DNA of 64,000 nt from Stutzerimonas stutzeri (GTDB lineage: Bacteria > Pseudomonadota > Gammaproteobacteria > Pseudomonadales > Pseudomonadaceae), in NCBI RefSeq assembly GCF_038561965.1, contig NZ_CP139348.1:1240001-1304000 (forward strand), read 5' to 3'. A program made the position numbers and the translations under genes. Shown piece by piece: positions 17,382 through 26,476 of the stretch. Below the pieces are notes generated by a model. The model did not search any database. It worked only from the letters and a program-made list of their open reading frames with translations, and was not told where the DNA came from. Positions within the stretch are counted from its first letter, which is position 1. Every line of letters starts with the position of its first letter.

Positions 17382-18530
17382 ATGCGCTGGAAGACTGCAG
17401 CGTTGCTGACCTTGGCCGTACTGGCCGCAGGTTGCAGCAGCAAGGACACTAAAGAACTGGAGCCGGCGGAACTCACCAAGTTCAAGGCAGAAATCTCCTT
17501 GAAGAAAGAGTGGAGCCGCTCGATCGGTGAGGGGCAGGGTAAAACCTATAACTTGCTGACCCCGGTGGTATACGGCGATCAGATCTACGCCGCCGACGTC
17601 GAAGGACTGGTGGTTTCCATGGATCGGTTGACCGGCAAGGTCAATTGGAAGAAGAAGCTCGACAAGCCGGTTTCCGGCGGCGTGGGTGCTGGCTACGGCC
17701 TGGTCCTGGTCGGCACCCTGCGTGGCGAAGTGCTCGCGCTGGACGTTAGCACTGGCGAGGAGCGGTGGCGCAGCCAGGTCAGCAGTGAAGTGCTGGCCGC
17801 CCCGGCCGTCAATGGCGATATCGTTCTGGTGCAGACTCAGGATGATCGCCTGATCGCTCTGGAGATCGATACCGGCGCGCAGCGCTGGAGCTACGAAAGC
17901 TCGCCTGCGGTGCTCACCCTGCGGGGTACCGGCGCGCCGCTATTGACCAATCAGCTGGCCGTCGCCGGCCTGTCGAGTGGCAAGGTCGTTGCGCTGGATA
18001 CTCGTCGCGGACTTCCGGTATGGGAGCAGCGCGTCGCTATTCCGCAAGGGCGCTCGGAGCTTGAGCGGGTTGTGGATATCGACGGCGGCTTGCTGTTGTC
18101 TGGCGGTACCTTGTACGTAGCTAGCTACCAGGGCCGTGCTGCGGCGCTGGAGCTGGAAAGTGGTCGTGTGCTCTGGCAGCGTGACGCCTCCAGCTACTCG
18201 GGTGCGGCGCTTGGTTATGGCAGCGTCTACCTGAGCCTTGCTGACGGTGCGGTTGAAGGCATCGACGAGCGGTCGACGACTGCGCTGTGGCGCAACGACT
18301 CCCTGGCCCGTCGCCAGCTTTCAGCCCCGGCGGTGTTTTCCAGCTATGTTGTGGTAGGGGACATCGAAGGCTATCTGCATCTGATGAGCCAGGTTGATGG
18401 TCGTTTTGTCGCCCGCGAGCGTATCGATAGTTCCGGCGTCCGTGCCCGCCCGGTAGTCGAGGGCGACTGGCTATATGCCTTTGGCAACGACGGCAAGCTG
18501 GTGGCACTGACGATTCGTCAGGCCGACTGA
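17382..18530 (+). CDS. bamB: Outer membrane protein assembly factor BamB
   Basis: A 382-residue lipoprotein of the BAM complex, which inserts beta-barrel proteins into the outer membrane. A signal peptide with lipobox LAAGC (lipidated Cys18) precedes an eight-bladed PQQ-type beta propeller; repeats such as ALDVSTGEERWRSQV and ALEIDTGAQRWSYES are clear. The start follows the yfgM stop by three bases with GAGGGGAGG upstream. Two hairpins after the stop separate it from der. Confidence 0.96.
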   Translation: MRWKTAALLTLAVLAAGCSSKDTKELEPAELTKFKAEISLKKEWSRSIGEGQGKTYNLLTPVVYGDQIYAADVEGLVVSMDRLTGKVNWKKKLDKPVSGGVGAGYGLVLVGTLRGEVLALDVSTGEERWRSQVSSEVLAAPAVNGDIVLVQTQDDRLIALEIDTGAQRWSYESSPAVLTLRGTGAPLLTNQLAVAGLSSGKVVALDTRRGLPVWEQRVAIPQGRSELERVVDIDGGLLLSGGTLYVASYQGRAAALELESGRVLWQRDASSYSGAALGYGSVYLSLADGAVEGIDERSTTALWRNDSLARRQLSAPAVFSSYVVVGDIEGYLHLMSQVDGRFVARERIDSSGVRARPVVEGDWLYAFGNDGKLVALTIRQAD

Positions 18531-18547
18531 CCGCACGTTGTGCCCAC

Positions 18548-18604
18548 GGCTCCGCCTGGCGGAGCCATGAATATTCGGCCGCTGCCTTGCAGCGGCCTTC
18601 GTGT
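18548..18604 (+). terminator. Double hairpin between bamB and der
   Basis: Hairpin one is GGCTCCGC/GCGGAGCC (18548-18566). Hairpin two is GGCCGCTGC/GCAGCGGCC (18577-18597) with a 3-base loop, followed by TTCGTGTTTT. The second looks like a rho-independent terminator with an imperfect T-tract. The der start follows 36 bases later. Confidence 0.65.
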
Positions 18605-18632
18605 TTTCTGAAATATCGCAGTGGAGAGCCGC

Positions 18633-20111
18633 ATGGTTCCCGTAATCGCCCTGGTGGGCCGCCCGAACGTCGGCAAGTCCACCCTGTTCAACCGCCTGAC
18701 CAAGAGCCGCGACGCCATTGTTGCCGAGTATGCTGGTCTGACCCGAGATCGCCAGTACGGCGAGGCCAAATGGCAGGGCCGCACCTACATCGTCATCGAT
18801 ACCGGCGGTCTGACCGGTGACGAGGAGGGCATCGACGCCAAGATGGCCGAGCAGTCGCTGCAAGCCATGCAAGAGGCCGATGCGGTCATGTTCATGGTCG
18901 ACGCGCGTGCCGGCATGACGCCTGGCGATCAGATGATTGCCGAGCACTTGCGCAAGATGAACAAGCGCCACTTCCTGGTGGCGAACAAGGTCGACAGCAT
19001 CGATCCGGATATCGCCCGAGCGGAATTCAGCCCGCTGGGCCTCGGTGACGCCCTGCCGATCGCCGCCGCCCATGGCCGTGGTATCACCCATATGCTCGAG
19101 CAGGCGCTCGGCATGTTTCCCAAGGACAATGCCGAAGTTGCCGAAGGCGAGGGTGAAGAGGGTGAGGCGGTTGCTGAAGGCGAAGAGCTCAAACGCATCC
19201 CTGGACCGAGCGAAAAGGATGGCATCAAGATCGCCATCATCGGTCGGCCCAATGTGGGCAAGTCGACGCTGGTCAACCGCATGCTCGGCGAGGAGCGGGT
19301 CATCGTTTATGACCAGGCCGGTACAACCCGCGACAGCATCTACATTCCCTTCGAACGTGACGACGCCAAGTACACACTGATCGACACGGCCGGTGTGCGC
19401 CGCCGCGGCAAGATCTTCGAGGCCGTAGAAAAGTTTTCGGTGGTCAAGACGCTGCAGGCGATCCAGGATTCCAACGTCGTGATTTTCGTCATGGATGCCC
19501 GCGAGGGCGTGGTCGAACACGATCTGAACCTGCTCGGCTTCGTGCTGGAAAGCGGTCGGGCGCTGGTCATCGCACTGAACAAGTGGGACGGCATGGAGCC
19601 GAGTGAGCGCGACTACGTGAAGACCGAACTGGAGCGCCGGTTGTTCTTCGTCGAGTTCGCCGACATCCACTTCATCTCCGCCAAGCATGGCACTGGCGTC
19701 GGCAATCTGTACAAGTCGGTGCAGGCTTCGTTCACTTCAGCCGTTACGCGTTGGCCCACCAGCCGTCTGACGCAGATCCTTGAAGATGCAGTCCGCGAGC
19801 ATGCACCGCCGATGGTTGCCAGCCGCCGGATCAAGCTTCGTTACGCGCACTTGGGCGGCGCCAACCCGCCGCTGATCGTGATCCATGGCAACCAGGTCGA
19901 CGCGATTCCCAAGTCCTACACCCGCTATCTGGAAAATACCTACCGGCGCGTTCTGAAGCTGGTTGGTACGCCCATCCGTATCGAGTACAAGGGCGGGGAA
20001 AACCCTTACGAAGGCAAGAAGAACACGCTTACCGACCGCCAGGTCAACAAGAAGCGCCGTCTCATGTCCCACCACAAGAAGGCCGAGAAGAAGCGCCGCG
20101 ACAAGCGCTGA
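18633..20111 (+). CDS. der: Ribosome assembly GTPase Der (EngA)
   Basis: A 492-residue essential GTPase for 50S subunit maturation, with two tandem GTPase domains and a C-terminal KH-like domain. P-loops are GRPNVGKST near residue 10 and again near residue 203. The G3 motifs DTGG and DTAG and the NKxD motifs NKVD and NKWD are present in each domain. An acidic linker (EGEGEEGEAVAEGEE) joins the domains, and the C-terminus is a basic Lys/Arg tail. ATG 18633 gives MVPVIALVGRPNVGK and has GGAG upstream; the GTG at 18621 would add four unconserved residues. Confidence 0.97.
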   Translation: MVPVIALVGRPNVGKSTLFNRLTKSRDAIVAEYAGLTRDRQYGEAKWQGRTYIVIDTGGLTGDEEGIDAKMAEQSLQAMQEADAVMFMVDARAGMTPGDQMIAEHLRKMNKRHFLVANKVDSIDPDIARAEFSPLGLGDALPIAAAHGRGITHMLEQALGMFPKDNAEVAEGEGEEGEAVAEGEELKRIPGPSEKDGIKIAIIGRPNVGKSTLVNRMLGEERVIVYDQAGTTRDSIYIPFERDDAKYTLIDTAGVRRRGKIFEAVEKFSVVKTLQAIQDSNVVIFVMDAREGVVEHDLNLLGFVLESGRALVIALNKWDGMEPSERDYVKTELERRLFFVEFADIHFISAKHGTGVGNLYKSVQASFTSAVTRWPTSRLTQILEDAVREHAPPMVASRRIKLRYAHLGGANPPLIVIHGNQVDAIPKSYTRYLENTYRRVLKLVGTPIRIEYKGGENPYEGKKNTLTDRQVNKKRRLMSHHKKAEKKRRDKR

Positions 20112-20115
20112 CTGC

Positions 20116-20910
20116 TCAGCGATCTCCGTCGAACGACTGGTCCATATCCAGGGCCGGTCGTGCGTGGCGCGGCGTGCCGACTTGACGTGCCGGATTGCCG
20201 ACCACTGTGGTGTGCGGCGCAACGGCATGCAGCACGATGCTACCTGCGCCGACCTTCGCCCCCTCGCCAATCTCGATGTTGCCCAGGATCTTCGCGCCTG
20301 CGCCGATCATCACGCCGCTGCGTACCTTCGGATGGCGGTCGCCGCCTTCCTTGCCAGTTCCCCCCAGAGTAACGCCCTGCAGGATCGACACGTCATCGCC
20401 CACCACGGCGGTTTCGCCAATGACGATGCCCGTGCCGTGGTCGAGCATGATGCCGCTGCCGATCCGGCTGGCCGGATTGATGTCGATACCCAGTCGTTCG
20501 TTGCTGCGCGCCTGAATGAACATCGCCAGCAGGCGTTCGCCCCGTCCGTGCAGCAGGTGCCCGACGCGATAGGCCTGTAGTGCCAGATAACCTTTGGAGA
20601 ACAGGAACACTTCGAGTGCCGTGTCGAACGCCGGATCGCGGCTGACGATTGCCTGCAGGTCGCAGCACGCCGTCTCGGCCAGCTGCGCGGCTTGGTGATG
20701 AATGCTGGCGAAGCGGTCGGCGAGCGTATGGCCCTGCTCGGTGCTTTCCGCCAGCGCATGGCCTATGCGGTAGGCCAGCGCGCAACCGAAGTCGGGGTGA
20801 TCGAGGATGGCCTGGCGGAAAACCGCGGCCAGGGTCGGCTCCGTCTCCAGCGCGCGTTGCGCCTGGGCGCGCAGGTCGTTCCACAGCGTGCTGACAGGAT
20901 GACTAGGCAT
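20116..20910 (-). CDS. Serine O-acetyltransferase, long (E. coli CysE-like) form
   Basis: A second serine acetyltransferase, 264 residues, quite different from the copy at 4287-5063. It has the full alpha-helical N-terminal SATase domain (LWNDLRAQAQRALETEP...). The hexapeptide-repeat beta-helix follows, with DHGTGIVIGETAVVGDD and LQGVTLGGTGKEGGDRHPK. The C-terminal region after GNPARQVG is short and contains no typical Ile end peptide. By family knowledge it makes O-acetylserine. It is convergent with der, with only four bases between the stops. Confidence 0.92.
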   Translation of the reverse strand: MPSHPVSTLWNDLRAQAQRALETEPTLAAVFRQAILDHPDFGCALAYRIGHALAESTEQGHTLADRFASIHHQAAQLAETACCDLQAIVSRDPAFDTALEVFLFSKGYLALQAYRVGHLLHGRGERLLAMFIQARSNERLGIDINPASRIGSGIMLDHGTGIVIGETAVVGDDVSILQGVTLGGTGKEGGDRHPKVRSGVMIGAGAKILGNIEIGEGAKVGAGSIVLHAVAPHTTVVGNPARQVGTPRHARPALDMDQSFDGDR

Positions 20911-21068
20911 GGAAGGTTCCTTATGGTCGATACGAGTGGATGCCCGTTCGCTGCAACTGTAGCAGCCCCACGACGGGTGCTGCGTACCTCGTATCGTGCA
21001 TCGGTCATCGGCTATTCTGTTCGCCGTCCTGCCGAACCCCCACGCGGCAGGCTTGTCGGAAGGCTGTC

Positions 21069-22217
21069 ATGCTCATCAGTAAACTGCCCAACGTTGGCAC
21101 CACCATTTTCACCACGATGTCGCAGCTCGCGGCGGACACCGGTGCGTTGAATCTCTCCCAGGGCTTTCCCGATTTCGACGGCCCCGACGCGTTGCGCGAG
21201 GCGTTGGCCCACCATGTCATGGCGGGACACAACCAGTACGCACCGATGACCGGCCTGCCGGCATTGCGCGAGCAGGTCGCGGCGAAGGTCGCCGCCCTGT
21301 ATCGGCGAAAAGTGGATGCCGCCAGCGAGGTCACCATCACGCCCGGCGCTACCCAAGCGATCTTCTGTGCGATCCAGGCGGTGGTTCGACCGGGCGATGA
21401 AGTCATCGTCTTCGATCCCTGCTACGACAGTTACGAGCCTTCGGTGCAGTTGGCCGGCGGCGTCTGCATCCACCAGCAGCTGAGCCTGCCGGATTTTCAT
21501 ATCGACTGGCAGCGACTGGCCGACGCCATTACCCCGCGCACGCGGATGATCGTGCTGAACACGCCGCATAACCCCAGCGGCGCACTGATCGACGCCGATG
21601 ATCTCGATCACCTGGCTGCGCTGATTCGCGAACGCGATATCTATCTGCTCAGTGACGAGGTCTATGAGCATCTGGTATTCGACGGCCGCGAGCATGCCAG
21701 CGTGTTACGCCATGATGAGCTTTACCAGCGAGCCTTCGTCATCAGTTCCTTCGGCAAGACTTACCACGTCACTGGCTGGAAGACTGGCTATGTAGTGGCG
21801 CCGCCTGTGCTCAGCAGTGAGCTGCGCAAAGTGCACCAGTACGTCAGCTTCACTGGGGTGACGCCGCTGCAGTGGGCCCTGGCCGATTTCATGGCTGAAC
21901 ATCCCGAGCACATCAGCGAGCTGCCGGCCTTCTACCAGGCCAAGCGCGATCTGTTCTGCGATCTGCTGGCTGGGTCTCGCTTCAGCTTCACTCGGGCTGC
22001 GGGCACCTACTTCCAGCTTGCCGACTATTCAGCGATCCGCCCTGATCTTGATGATGTCGCAATGGCCGAGTGGCTGACCCGCGAACACGGCGTTGCAAGT
22101 ATTCCGATTTCGGTGTTCTACCAGAACGCCCCGGCCGATTTGCGGCTGGTGCGTTTCTGCTTTGCCAAACGAGAGGAGACGCTGCGTGAAGCGGCGGAAC
22201 GACTATGCGCGATTTGA
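21069..22217 (+). CDS. Methionine/aromatic aminotransferase, YbdL type
   Basis: A 382-residue PLP fold-type I aminotransferase. Key stretches are LNLSQGFPDFDGPD at the N-terminus, LNTPHNPSGA near residue 160 and SSFGKTYHVTGWKTGY with the PLP lysine near residue 233. E. coli YbdL and the partner omega-amidase YafV work in methionine salvage: the aminotransferase makes an alpha-keto acid amide from glutamine, and the amidase hydrolyses it. The next gene is exactly such an amidase and overlaps by 13 bases, supporting the pairing. ATG 21069 is chosen; the frame upstream to 20940 has no homology. Confidence 0.9.
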   Translation: MLISKLPNVGTTIFTTMSQLAADTGALNLSQGFPDFDGPDALREALAHHVMAGHNQYAPMTGLPALREQVAAKVAALYRRKVDAASEVTITPGATQAIFCAIQAVVRPGDEVIVFDPCYDSYEPSVQLAGGVCIHQQLSLPDFHIDWQRLADAITPRTRMIVLNTPHNPSGALIDADDLDHLAALIRERDIYLLSDEVYEHLVFDGREHASVLRHDELYQRAFVISSFGKTYHVTGWKTGYVVAPPVLSSELRKVHQYVSFTGVTPLQWALADFMAEHPEHISELPAFYQAKRDLFCDLLAGSRFSFTRAAGTYFQLADYSAIRPDLDDVAMAEWLTREHGVASIPISVFYQNAPADLRLVRFCFAKREETLREAAERLCAI

Positions 22218-22999
22218 ACGATCTGCCCGACCTCGAACTGGCGCTGGTACAGACCAGCCTGATCTGGCAGGACGCTGCCGCCAATCACGAACGATTCATT
22301 ACGCTGCTGGATCAGGCCAGCGGCGCCGACCTGATCGTCCTGCCGGAGATGTTCACCACCGGTTTCTCCATGGATTCGGCTGCACTGGCCGAGCCGGAAG
22401 AGGGGCCGACCTATGTATGGCTGCGAGCGCAAGCTGCCCGGCTGGATGCCGTAATCACTGGCAGTGTGATCATCGAGGCTGCCGACGGCAGTCATCGCAA
22501 TCGTTTGCTCTGGGCGCGCCCGGATGGTGAGGTCTTGCATTACGACAAGCGACACCTGTTCCGTATGGCCGGCGAGCACAAGCATTACACCCCGGGGCAG
22601 CAGCAAGCACTGTTCGAGGTGAACGGCTGGCGTGTGCGCCCGCTGATCTGTTACGACCTGCGTTTTCCGGTATGGAGCCGTGATCCACACGGCACCGACC
22701 TGCTGCTTTACACGGCAAACTGGCCCGCCGCACGCCGTGATGCCTGGAATCGCCTGTTACCGGCGCGCGCTATCGAAAATCTCTGTTACGTCGCGGCGGT
22801 CAACCGGATCGGTGAAGATGGTAAGGGCTATCCCTACAGCGGCGACAGCCAGGTGCTCGATTTCAAGGGCGACACGCTGCTGAACGGCGAGGACCGCGAT
22901 GCTGTTTTGCGCTGCACGTTGCGCGTGCGCGACTTGGCTGCGTTCCGCGAGCGCTTTCCGGCCTACCACGATGGTGACGAATTCGAGCTGAAGCCGTAG
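22205..22999 (+). CDS. Omega-amidase, YafV type (nitrilase superfamily)
   Basis: A 264-residue carbon-nitrogen hydrolase with the Glu-Lys-Cys catalytic triad visible. Glu is in LPEMFTTGF, Lys in YDKRHLFRM and Cys in ICYDLRFPVW. The family hydrolyses alpha-ketoglutaramate or alpha-ketosuccinamate made when glutamine or asparagine is the amino donor. Overlap with the preceding aminotransferase argues for coupled translation and one pathway. Length is normal for YafV. Confidence 0.9.
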   Translation: MRDLNDLPDLELALVQTSLIWQDAAANHERFITLLDQASGADLIVLPEMFTTGFSMDSAALAEPEEGPTYVWLRAQAARLDAVITGSVIIEAADGSHRNRLLWARPDGEVLHYDKRHLFRMAGEHKHYTPGQQQALFEVNGWRVRPLICYDLRFPVWSRDPHGTDLLLYTANWPAARRDAWNRLLPARAIENLCYVAAVNRIGEDGKGYPYSGDSQVLDFKGDTLLNGEDRDAVLRCTLRVRDLAAFRERFPAYHDGDEFELKP

Positions 23000-23002
23000 T
23001 GG

Positions 23003-24349
23003 TCATCGCTCAAGCGTGTCCGCCGCGAGCGCCGTGCGCCGCATAAGTAGCAGCGGCAATCCGAACGCGAGTACCGCTAGCCCGAGCAGGGCGCCCGGGC
23101 CTGCGTACAGCGTGCTCGAAACGAACAGGCCCAGGCAGCTGCTGGCGAAGATCAACGGCAGCAGCGGGTACAGCGGAACCCTGAACGGTCGTGGCACGTG
23201 CGGCTGTAGATTGCGCAAGCGCAGCAGCGCCAATGCCGTCATGCACATGAAGAACCAGAACACCGGCGCAGTGTAGGCGACCATAGCCTGCACACCGCTC
23301 TGGCTCAATGCGCCGAACAGGATCAGCAAAAGGGTGATGGCCGCTTGGACCAGCAGCGCGCGGATGGGCGTCGAGCCGCGCTCGTTCCAGGCGCCGAGCA
23401 TTGCCAGCTGGGGGACGTCCCGACCTAGCGCGTAGTACACGCGAGCACCGGTCAGAATCGTCGCATTTATGGTGCTCAAGGCAGTGAAGCAGATCAGCAG
23501 GCTCAAACCCTGTGCCGCCCAGCTGCCGGCAACCACTTCCATCAGGTCGGCGCCGACCGCATCCGACTGGCGCAGGGCTTCGAGGCCGAACATCTGCAGC
23601 AGCGCAATGTTGGTCAGCAGATAGAGCGTAGTCACAACCAGGGTACCAACGAGCAGAACCCGGCTCATGTTGCGTCCCGGATCGCGCAGTTCTCCAGATA
23701 GATAAGCGGTTTCGTTCCAGCCGCCATAGGTCAGCAGGACGAAGACCATGCCCATACCGAGGATACCGATCCCGCTGGCGGAAGGCTCTGCGGCGAGGAC
23801 CGGCCTGGTCTGCTCGGGCGAAAGCAGGCCGGTCAGCATGATGCCAGTCAGCGCCAGAACGGTCAGACTGCTCAAGAGCACCTGGATGCGTTTGGATTGG
23901 CGTGTACCGAGCACGTTGAGCGTGGTCAGCAGGACAACGGAGAAGGCCGCGTGCAGTGCACTTCCGTAGTCGCCGAGGGGAATCAGCCGCTGTGCGTAGT
24001 CGCCATAGATAAATGCCACCGCCGCAATGGCGCCGGTCTGGATGACGGTGCCGCGGGCCCAGGCGAACATCAGTCCCAGCCTGCTTCCCCAGGCCTGGCA
24101 TAGGTAATGGTACTCACCGCCCTCATCCGGGAAGCTCGCGCCCAGCTCTGCGTAACAAAGCGCGCCGATCAGCATCAGCGCACCGCCGGCCAGCCACAAG
24201 GCGATGTAGGTTGTCGCGCTGTCTGCATGCTGGGCCACCAATGGCGGAAAGCCAAAAATGCCCACGCCGACCACGACACCCACCAGTACGGCAACGCCGT
24301 CGAGAACGGAAAGCCCGGTGGCGTGCCGGGTGTGTGCTCGAGCGTCCAT
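23003..24349 (-). CDS. APC-family amino acid permease
   Basis: A 448-residue inner-membrane transporter with about twelve hydrophobic segments. The first, GVAVLVGVVVGVGIFGFPP, holds the G-x-G-I-F motif that binds substrate backbone in the amino acid-polyamine-organocation family. The EYHYLCQAWG region in TM3 is also typical. Substrate cannot be deduced. The stop is three bases from the convergent omega-amidase stop, and the start is two bases from the stop of the upstream exported methyltransferase, so those two may form an operon. Confidence 0.88.
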   Translation of the reverse strand: MDARAHTRHATGLSVLDGVAVLVGVVVGVGIFGFPPLVAQHADSATTYIALWLAGGALMLIGALCYAELGASFPDEGGEYHYLCQAWGSRLGLMFAWARGTVIQTGAIAAVAFIYGDYAQRLIPLGDYGSALHAAFSVVLLTTLNVLGTRQSKRIQVLLSSLTVLALTGIMLTGLLSPEQTRPVLAAEPSASGIGILGMGMVFVLLTYGGWNETAYLSGELRDPGRNMSRVLLVGTLVVTTLYLLTNIALLQMFGLEALRQSDAVGADLMEVVAGSWAAQGLSLLICFTALSTINATILTGARVYYALGRDVPQLAMLGAWNERGSTPIRALLVQAAITLLLILFGALSQSGVQAMVAYTAPVFWFFMCMTALALLRLRNLQPHVPRPFRVPLYPLLPLIFASSCLGLFVSSTLYAGPGALLGLAVLAFGLPLLLMRRTALAADTLER

Positions 24350-24351
24350 GC

Positions 24352-25152
24352 TCAGCTACGCCGCGCGTTCCAGTTTGAACTCGAACCTTCGCCTTTCAGC
24401 GCGCTGATACGATCGCCTTCGACTCTTCCCACGTAAGGCGTGCCGCCGATCTCGAAGTGGATTATGTCGCCTTCGAGATTGCCGACGACGCTGTTGTTCA
24501 GCCCGCCGGACCGAGCAATCCCCAGTACCTGCTGATACTGCTGCTGCAGGTCGAGGACAAAGCTACCATCCGGCGTTTCGACCTCCCAGCGACCCTCGAC
24601 CTTGGCCGGGACGATCCACAGATAGACATAGCTGCCGCCGACATAGTCGGTGCGATCGGCCGGCCAGTCGTCCATGCCGAACGCATGGGACACCACTCGC
24701 GTGCCAGGTTTTAGCGTATCGAGGATGACCGGACGCAGACGCAGGTTGATCCGCGGCAGCAGGTACATTGTCAGTACCGTGGCTTCGGAAATGTCCTTCT
24801 TGAATAGGTCGCCCTGTTCGAAGCTGACTTTGTCGGATACGCCAGCCGATTTCGCGTTGGCTTCGGCTTCCTCGATGCGTTCGGGGTCGAGGTCGATGCC
24901 CAGCGCCGAGTCTGCGCCGCGGTCGCGTACAGCCGCGATGGCGATGCGCCCGTCGCCGGAGCCGAGATCGATGACGGTATCGCCGGACTTCACGTCGGCC
25001 ATCTCCAGCATCCGCGCGACCACACGGTCCGGCGTCGGCACATAAGGCACGTCGAGCTCTGGCGCGACCTGCGCATGGGCAGGAAAAAGCGTAGCGAGTA
25101 AAAACGGCAGAGCGATGAGAAAAACGGGACGGCGGACGGACACGAGCGACAT
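24352..25152 (-). CDS. Exported protein with a class I SAM methyltransferase fold
   Basis: A 266-residue protein with a clear Sec signal peptide (PVFLIALPFLLATLFPAHAQ, cleavage probably after AHA, residue 27). A Rossmann methyltransferase motif follows, VIDLGSGDGRIAIAA, with an acidic post-motif residue in LGIDLDPERIEEAE. The GDLFKKDISEATVLTMYLLP segment resembles motif IV regions. The C-terminal 80 residues look like a separate beta domain. Exported members exist in other proteobacteria. Their substrate is unknown, and the source of SAM outside the cytoplasm is unclear, so it may bind something else. It sits upstream of the APC permease. Confidence 0.75.
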   Translation of the reverse strand: MSLVSVRRPVFLIALPFLLATLFPAHAQVAPELDVPYVPTPDRVVARMLEMADVKSGDTVIDLGSGDGRIAIAAVRDRGADSALGIDLDPERIEEAEANAKSAGVSDKVSFEQGDLFKKDISEATVLTMYLLPRINLRLRPVILDTLKPGTRVVSHAFGMDDWPADRTDYVGGSYVYLWIVPAKVEGRWEVETPDGSFVLDLQQQYQQVLGIARSGGLNNSVVGNLEGDIIHFEIGGTPYVGRVEGDRISALKGEGSSSNWNARRS

Positions 25153-25353
25153 GAATGATCCCCTTGGCGAGTTTCGGCCCCCTTCGGCTTGGGCGGGGCG
25201 TTAATGTCCGGACCCGAGTCAGGGCGCAAGGTTCTCGCTGCGCGGTGATGGGCGATTCGCGAGATGCCGAAGAGCATCCGCAAAGCCCCGGCGGGGGGCG
25301 GTTCGAAGGATTATTGGCAGCTTGTAACCCGATGTGAGCGTGAGGTGCCGCGG

Positions 25354-25746
25354 TTACTCTCGGGGCAACTGGTGGGCAACGGTGCTGCGCCGCTGACGCC
25401 ACAGCACCCAGCCATAGATCAGCAGGTTGGCCAGCACCACCACCGCCGCCAGCAGGTACTGCACCGGGGTGCTCAGCCAGGCGGGATAGATCAATGGCAG
25501 CAGATAGTGCTCGATGAAGCCCGCCTCGTATCCCGCGCCGCCGGCCAAGCGCCGCAGCAGGTTCTCCCAATGGGTCAGCGGGCACGCCCGCCCGCTCAGC
25601 TCGACGAATACGCCCCAGACAATCGCCGGAACATGTATCAGCACGAAGCCACGCTTCCACGCGACAAGCAGGCCACCGAGCAGCACGAACAGAATGAAGC
25701 CGAGGTGCAACAGCAACACGGCGTCCGCTCCCATGCGATAGAGCAT
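25354..25746 (-). CDS. DUF2784 membrane protein
   Basis: A 130-residue protein with three to four TM helices. The sequence HLGFILFVLLGGLLVAWKRG followed by VELSGRACPLTHWENLLRR and the GFIEHYLLPLIYP segment is the DUF2784 pattern, including the conserved Cys-Pro-Leu-Thr and the Glu-His. No function is known. It is encoded just after a DUF2238-type membrane protein, with a four-base gap, so the two are probably co-expressed. The 200 bases between this gene and the exported methyltransferase hold nothing I can identify. Confidence 0.85.
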   Translation of the reverse strand: MLYRMGADAVLLLHLGFILFVLLGGLLVAWKRGFVLIHVPAIVWGVFVELSGRACPLTHWENLLRRLAGGAGYEAGFIEHYLLPLIYPAWLSTPVQYLLAAVVVLANLLIYGWVLWRQRRSTVAHQLPRE

Positions 25747-25750
25747 TGCG

Positions 25751-26446
25751 CTATGCCGCCGTGCTCGTGCGGCTCAGGTGTCCTATCTGGCGATCCTGCA
25801 CCCGCGCCAGCAGGGTCACGGACAAGAGCGCGCCAAGCAGTGCCATGAACATGTCCGATTGGGTATCCCATGGGTCACCCTGGGTGCCGAGAAAATCTTC
25901 CGCGCCTTGCCCAGCGATGAGTGCCACCCACCACTCGATCAGCTCATAAAAGGCGCTGAACGCCAGCGCGACGCAGACCGCGAGAAAGCCGAGCATTTTT
26001 CCAGGCGTGACGATGCGTAGGCGTAGCAGGATTTCACGGGCGAGTAGGGCCGGCGTCACGCCCTGAATGAAATGGCCGAGCTTGTCGTACGGATTGCGGC
26101 TGAGCTCGAACCATTCCTGCACCCAGAACCCAGCTGGGACGCGCGCGTAGGTATAGGTCCCGCCGAGAATCAGGATCAACGCATGGATGGCGATCACCAC
26201 GTATAGCAATCGCGTCAGTGGCAGGTGCTGGTAGCTCCAGAGCAGCAAGGGCGCAGCGATCAGCACCGGGGCGACTTCCAGCAGCCAGGTTGCACGGTCA
26301 AAGGGCGCGATGGCGGAGCACACCAGCGCCAGCAGCACGACCAATCCGAGCGTTGCGTAGAGCGTTCTGTCCTGCATGGAAGTTGCCATGGTGATCAATC
26401 CAGCCGGCAGCATGCAGCGGCGCCAGGCGGCATGCAACCGGGGCAT
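25751..26446 (-). CDS. DUF2238 (YjdF-like) membrane protein
   Basis: A 231-residue protein with about six TM helices. The conserved block NPYDKLGHFIQGVTPALL and the later SAFYELIEWW and GDPWDTQSDMFMALLGA define the DUF2238/YjdF inner-membrane family, whose function is not known. I keep the first ATG (26446) because GGAGG lies six bases upstream; a start at residue 20 or 24 is possible but has poorer spacing. It probably forms a small operon with the DUF2784 gene. Confidence 0.85.
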   Translation of the reverse strand: MPRLHAAWRRCMLPAGLITMATSMQDRTLYATLGLVVLLALVCSAIAPFDRATWLLEVAPVLIAAPLLLWSYQHLPLTRLLYVVIAIHALILILGGTYTYARVPAGFWVQEWFELSRNPYDKLGHFIQGVTPALLAREILLRLRIVTPGKMLGFLAVCVALAFSAFYELIEWWVALIAGQGAEDFLGTQGDPWDTQSDMFMALLGALLSVTLLARVQDRQIGHLSRTSTAA

Positions 26447-26476
26447 TCCCTGCCTCCAGCAAGTCGCGGTGGCGCG

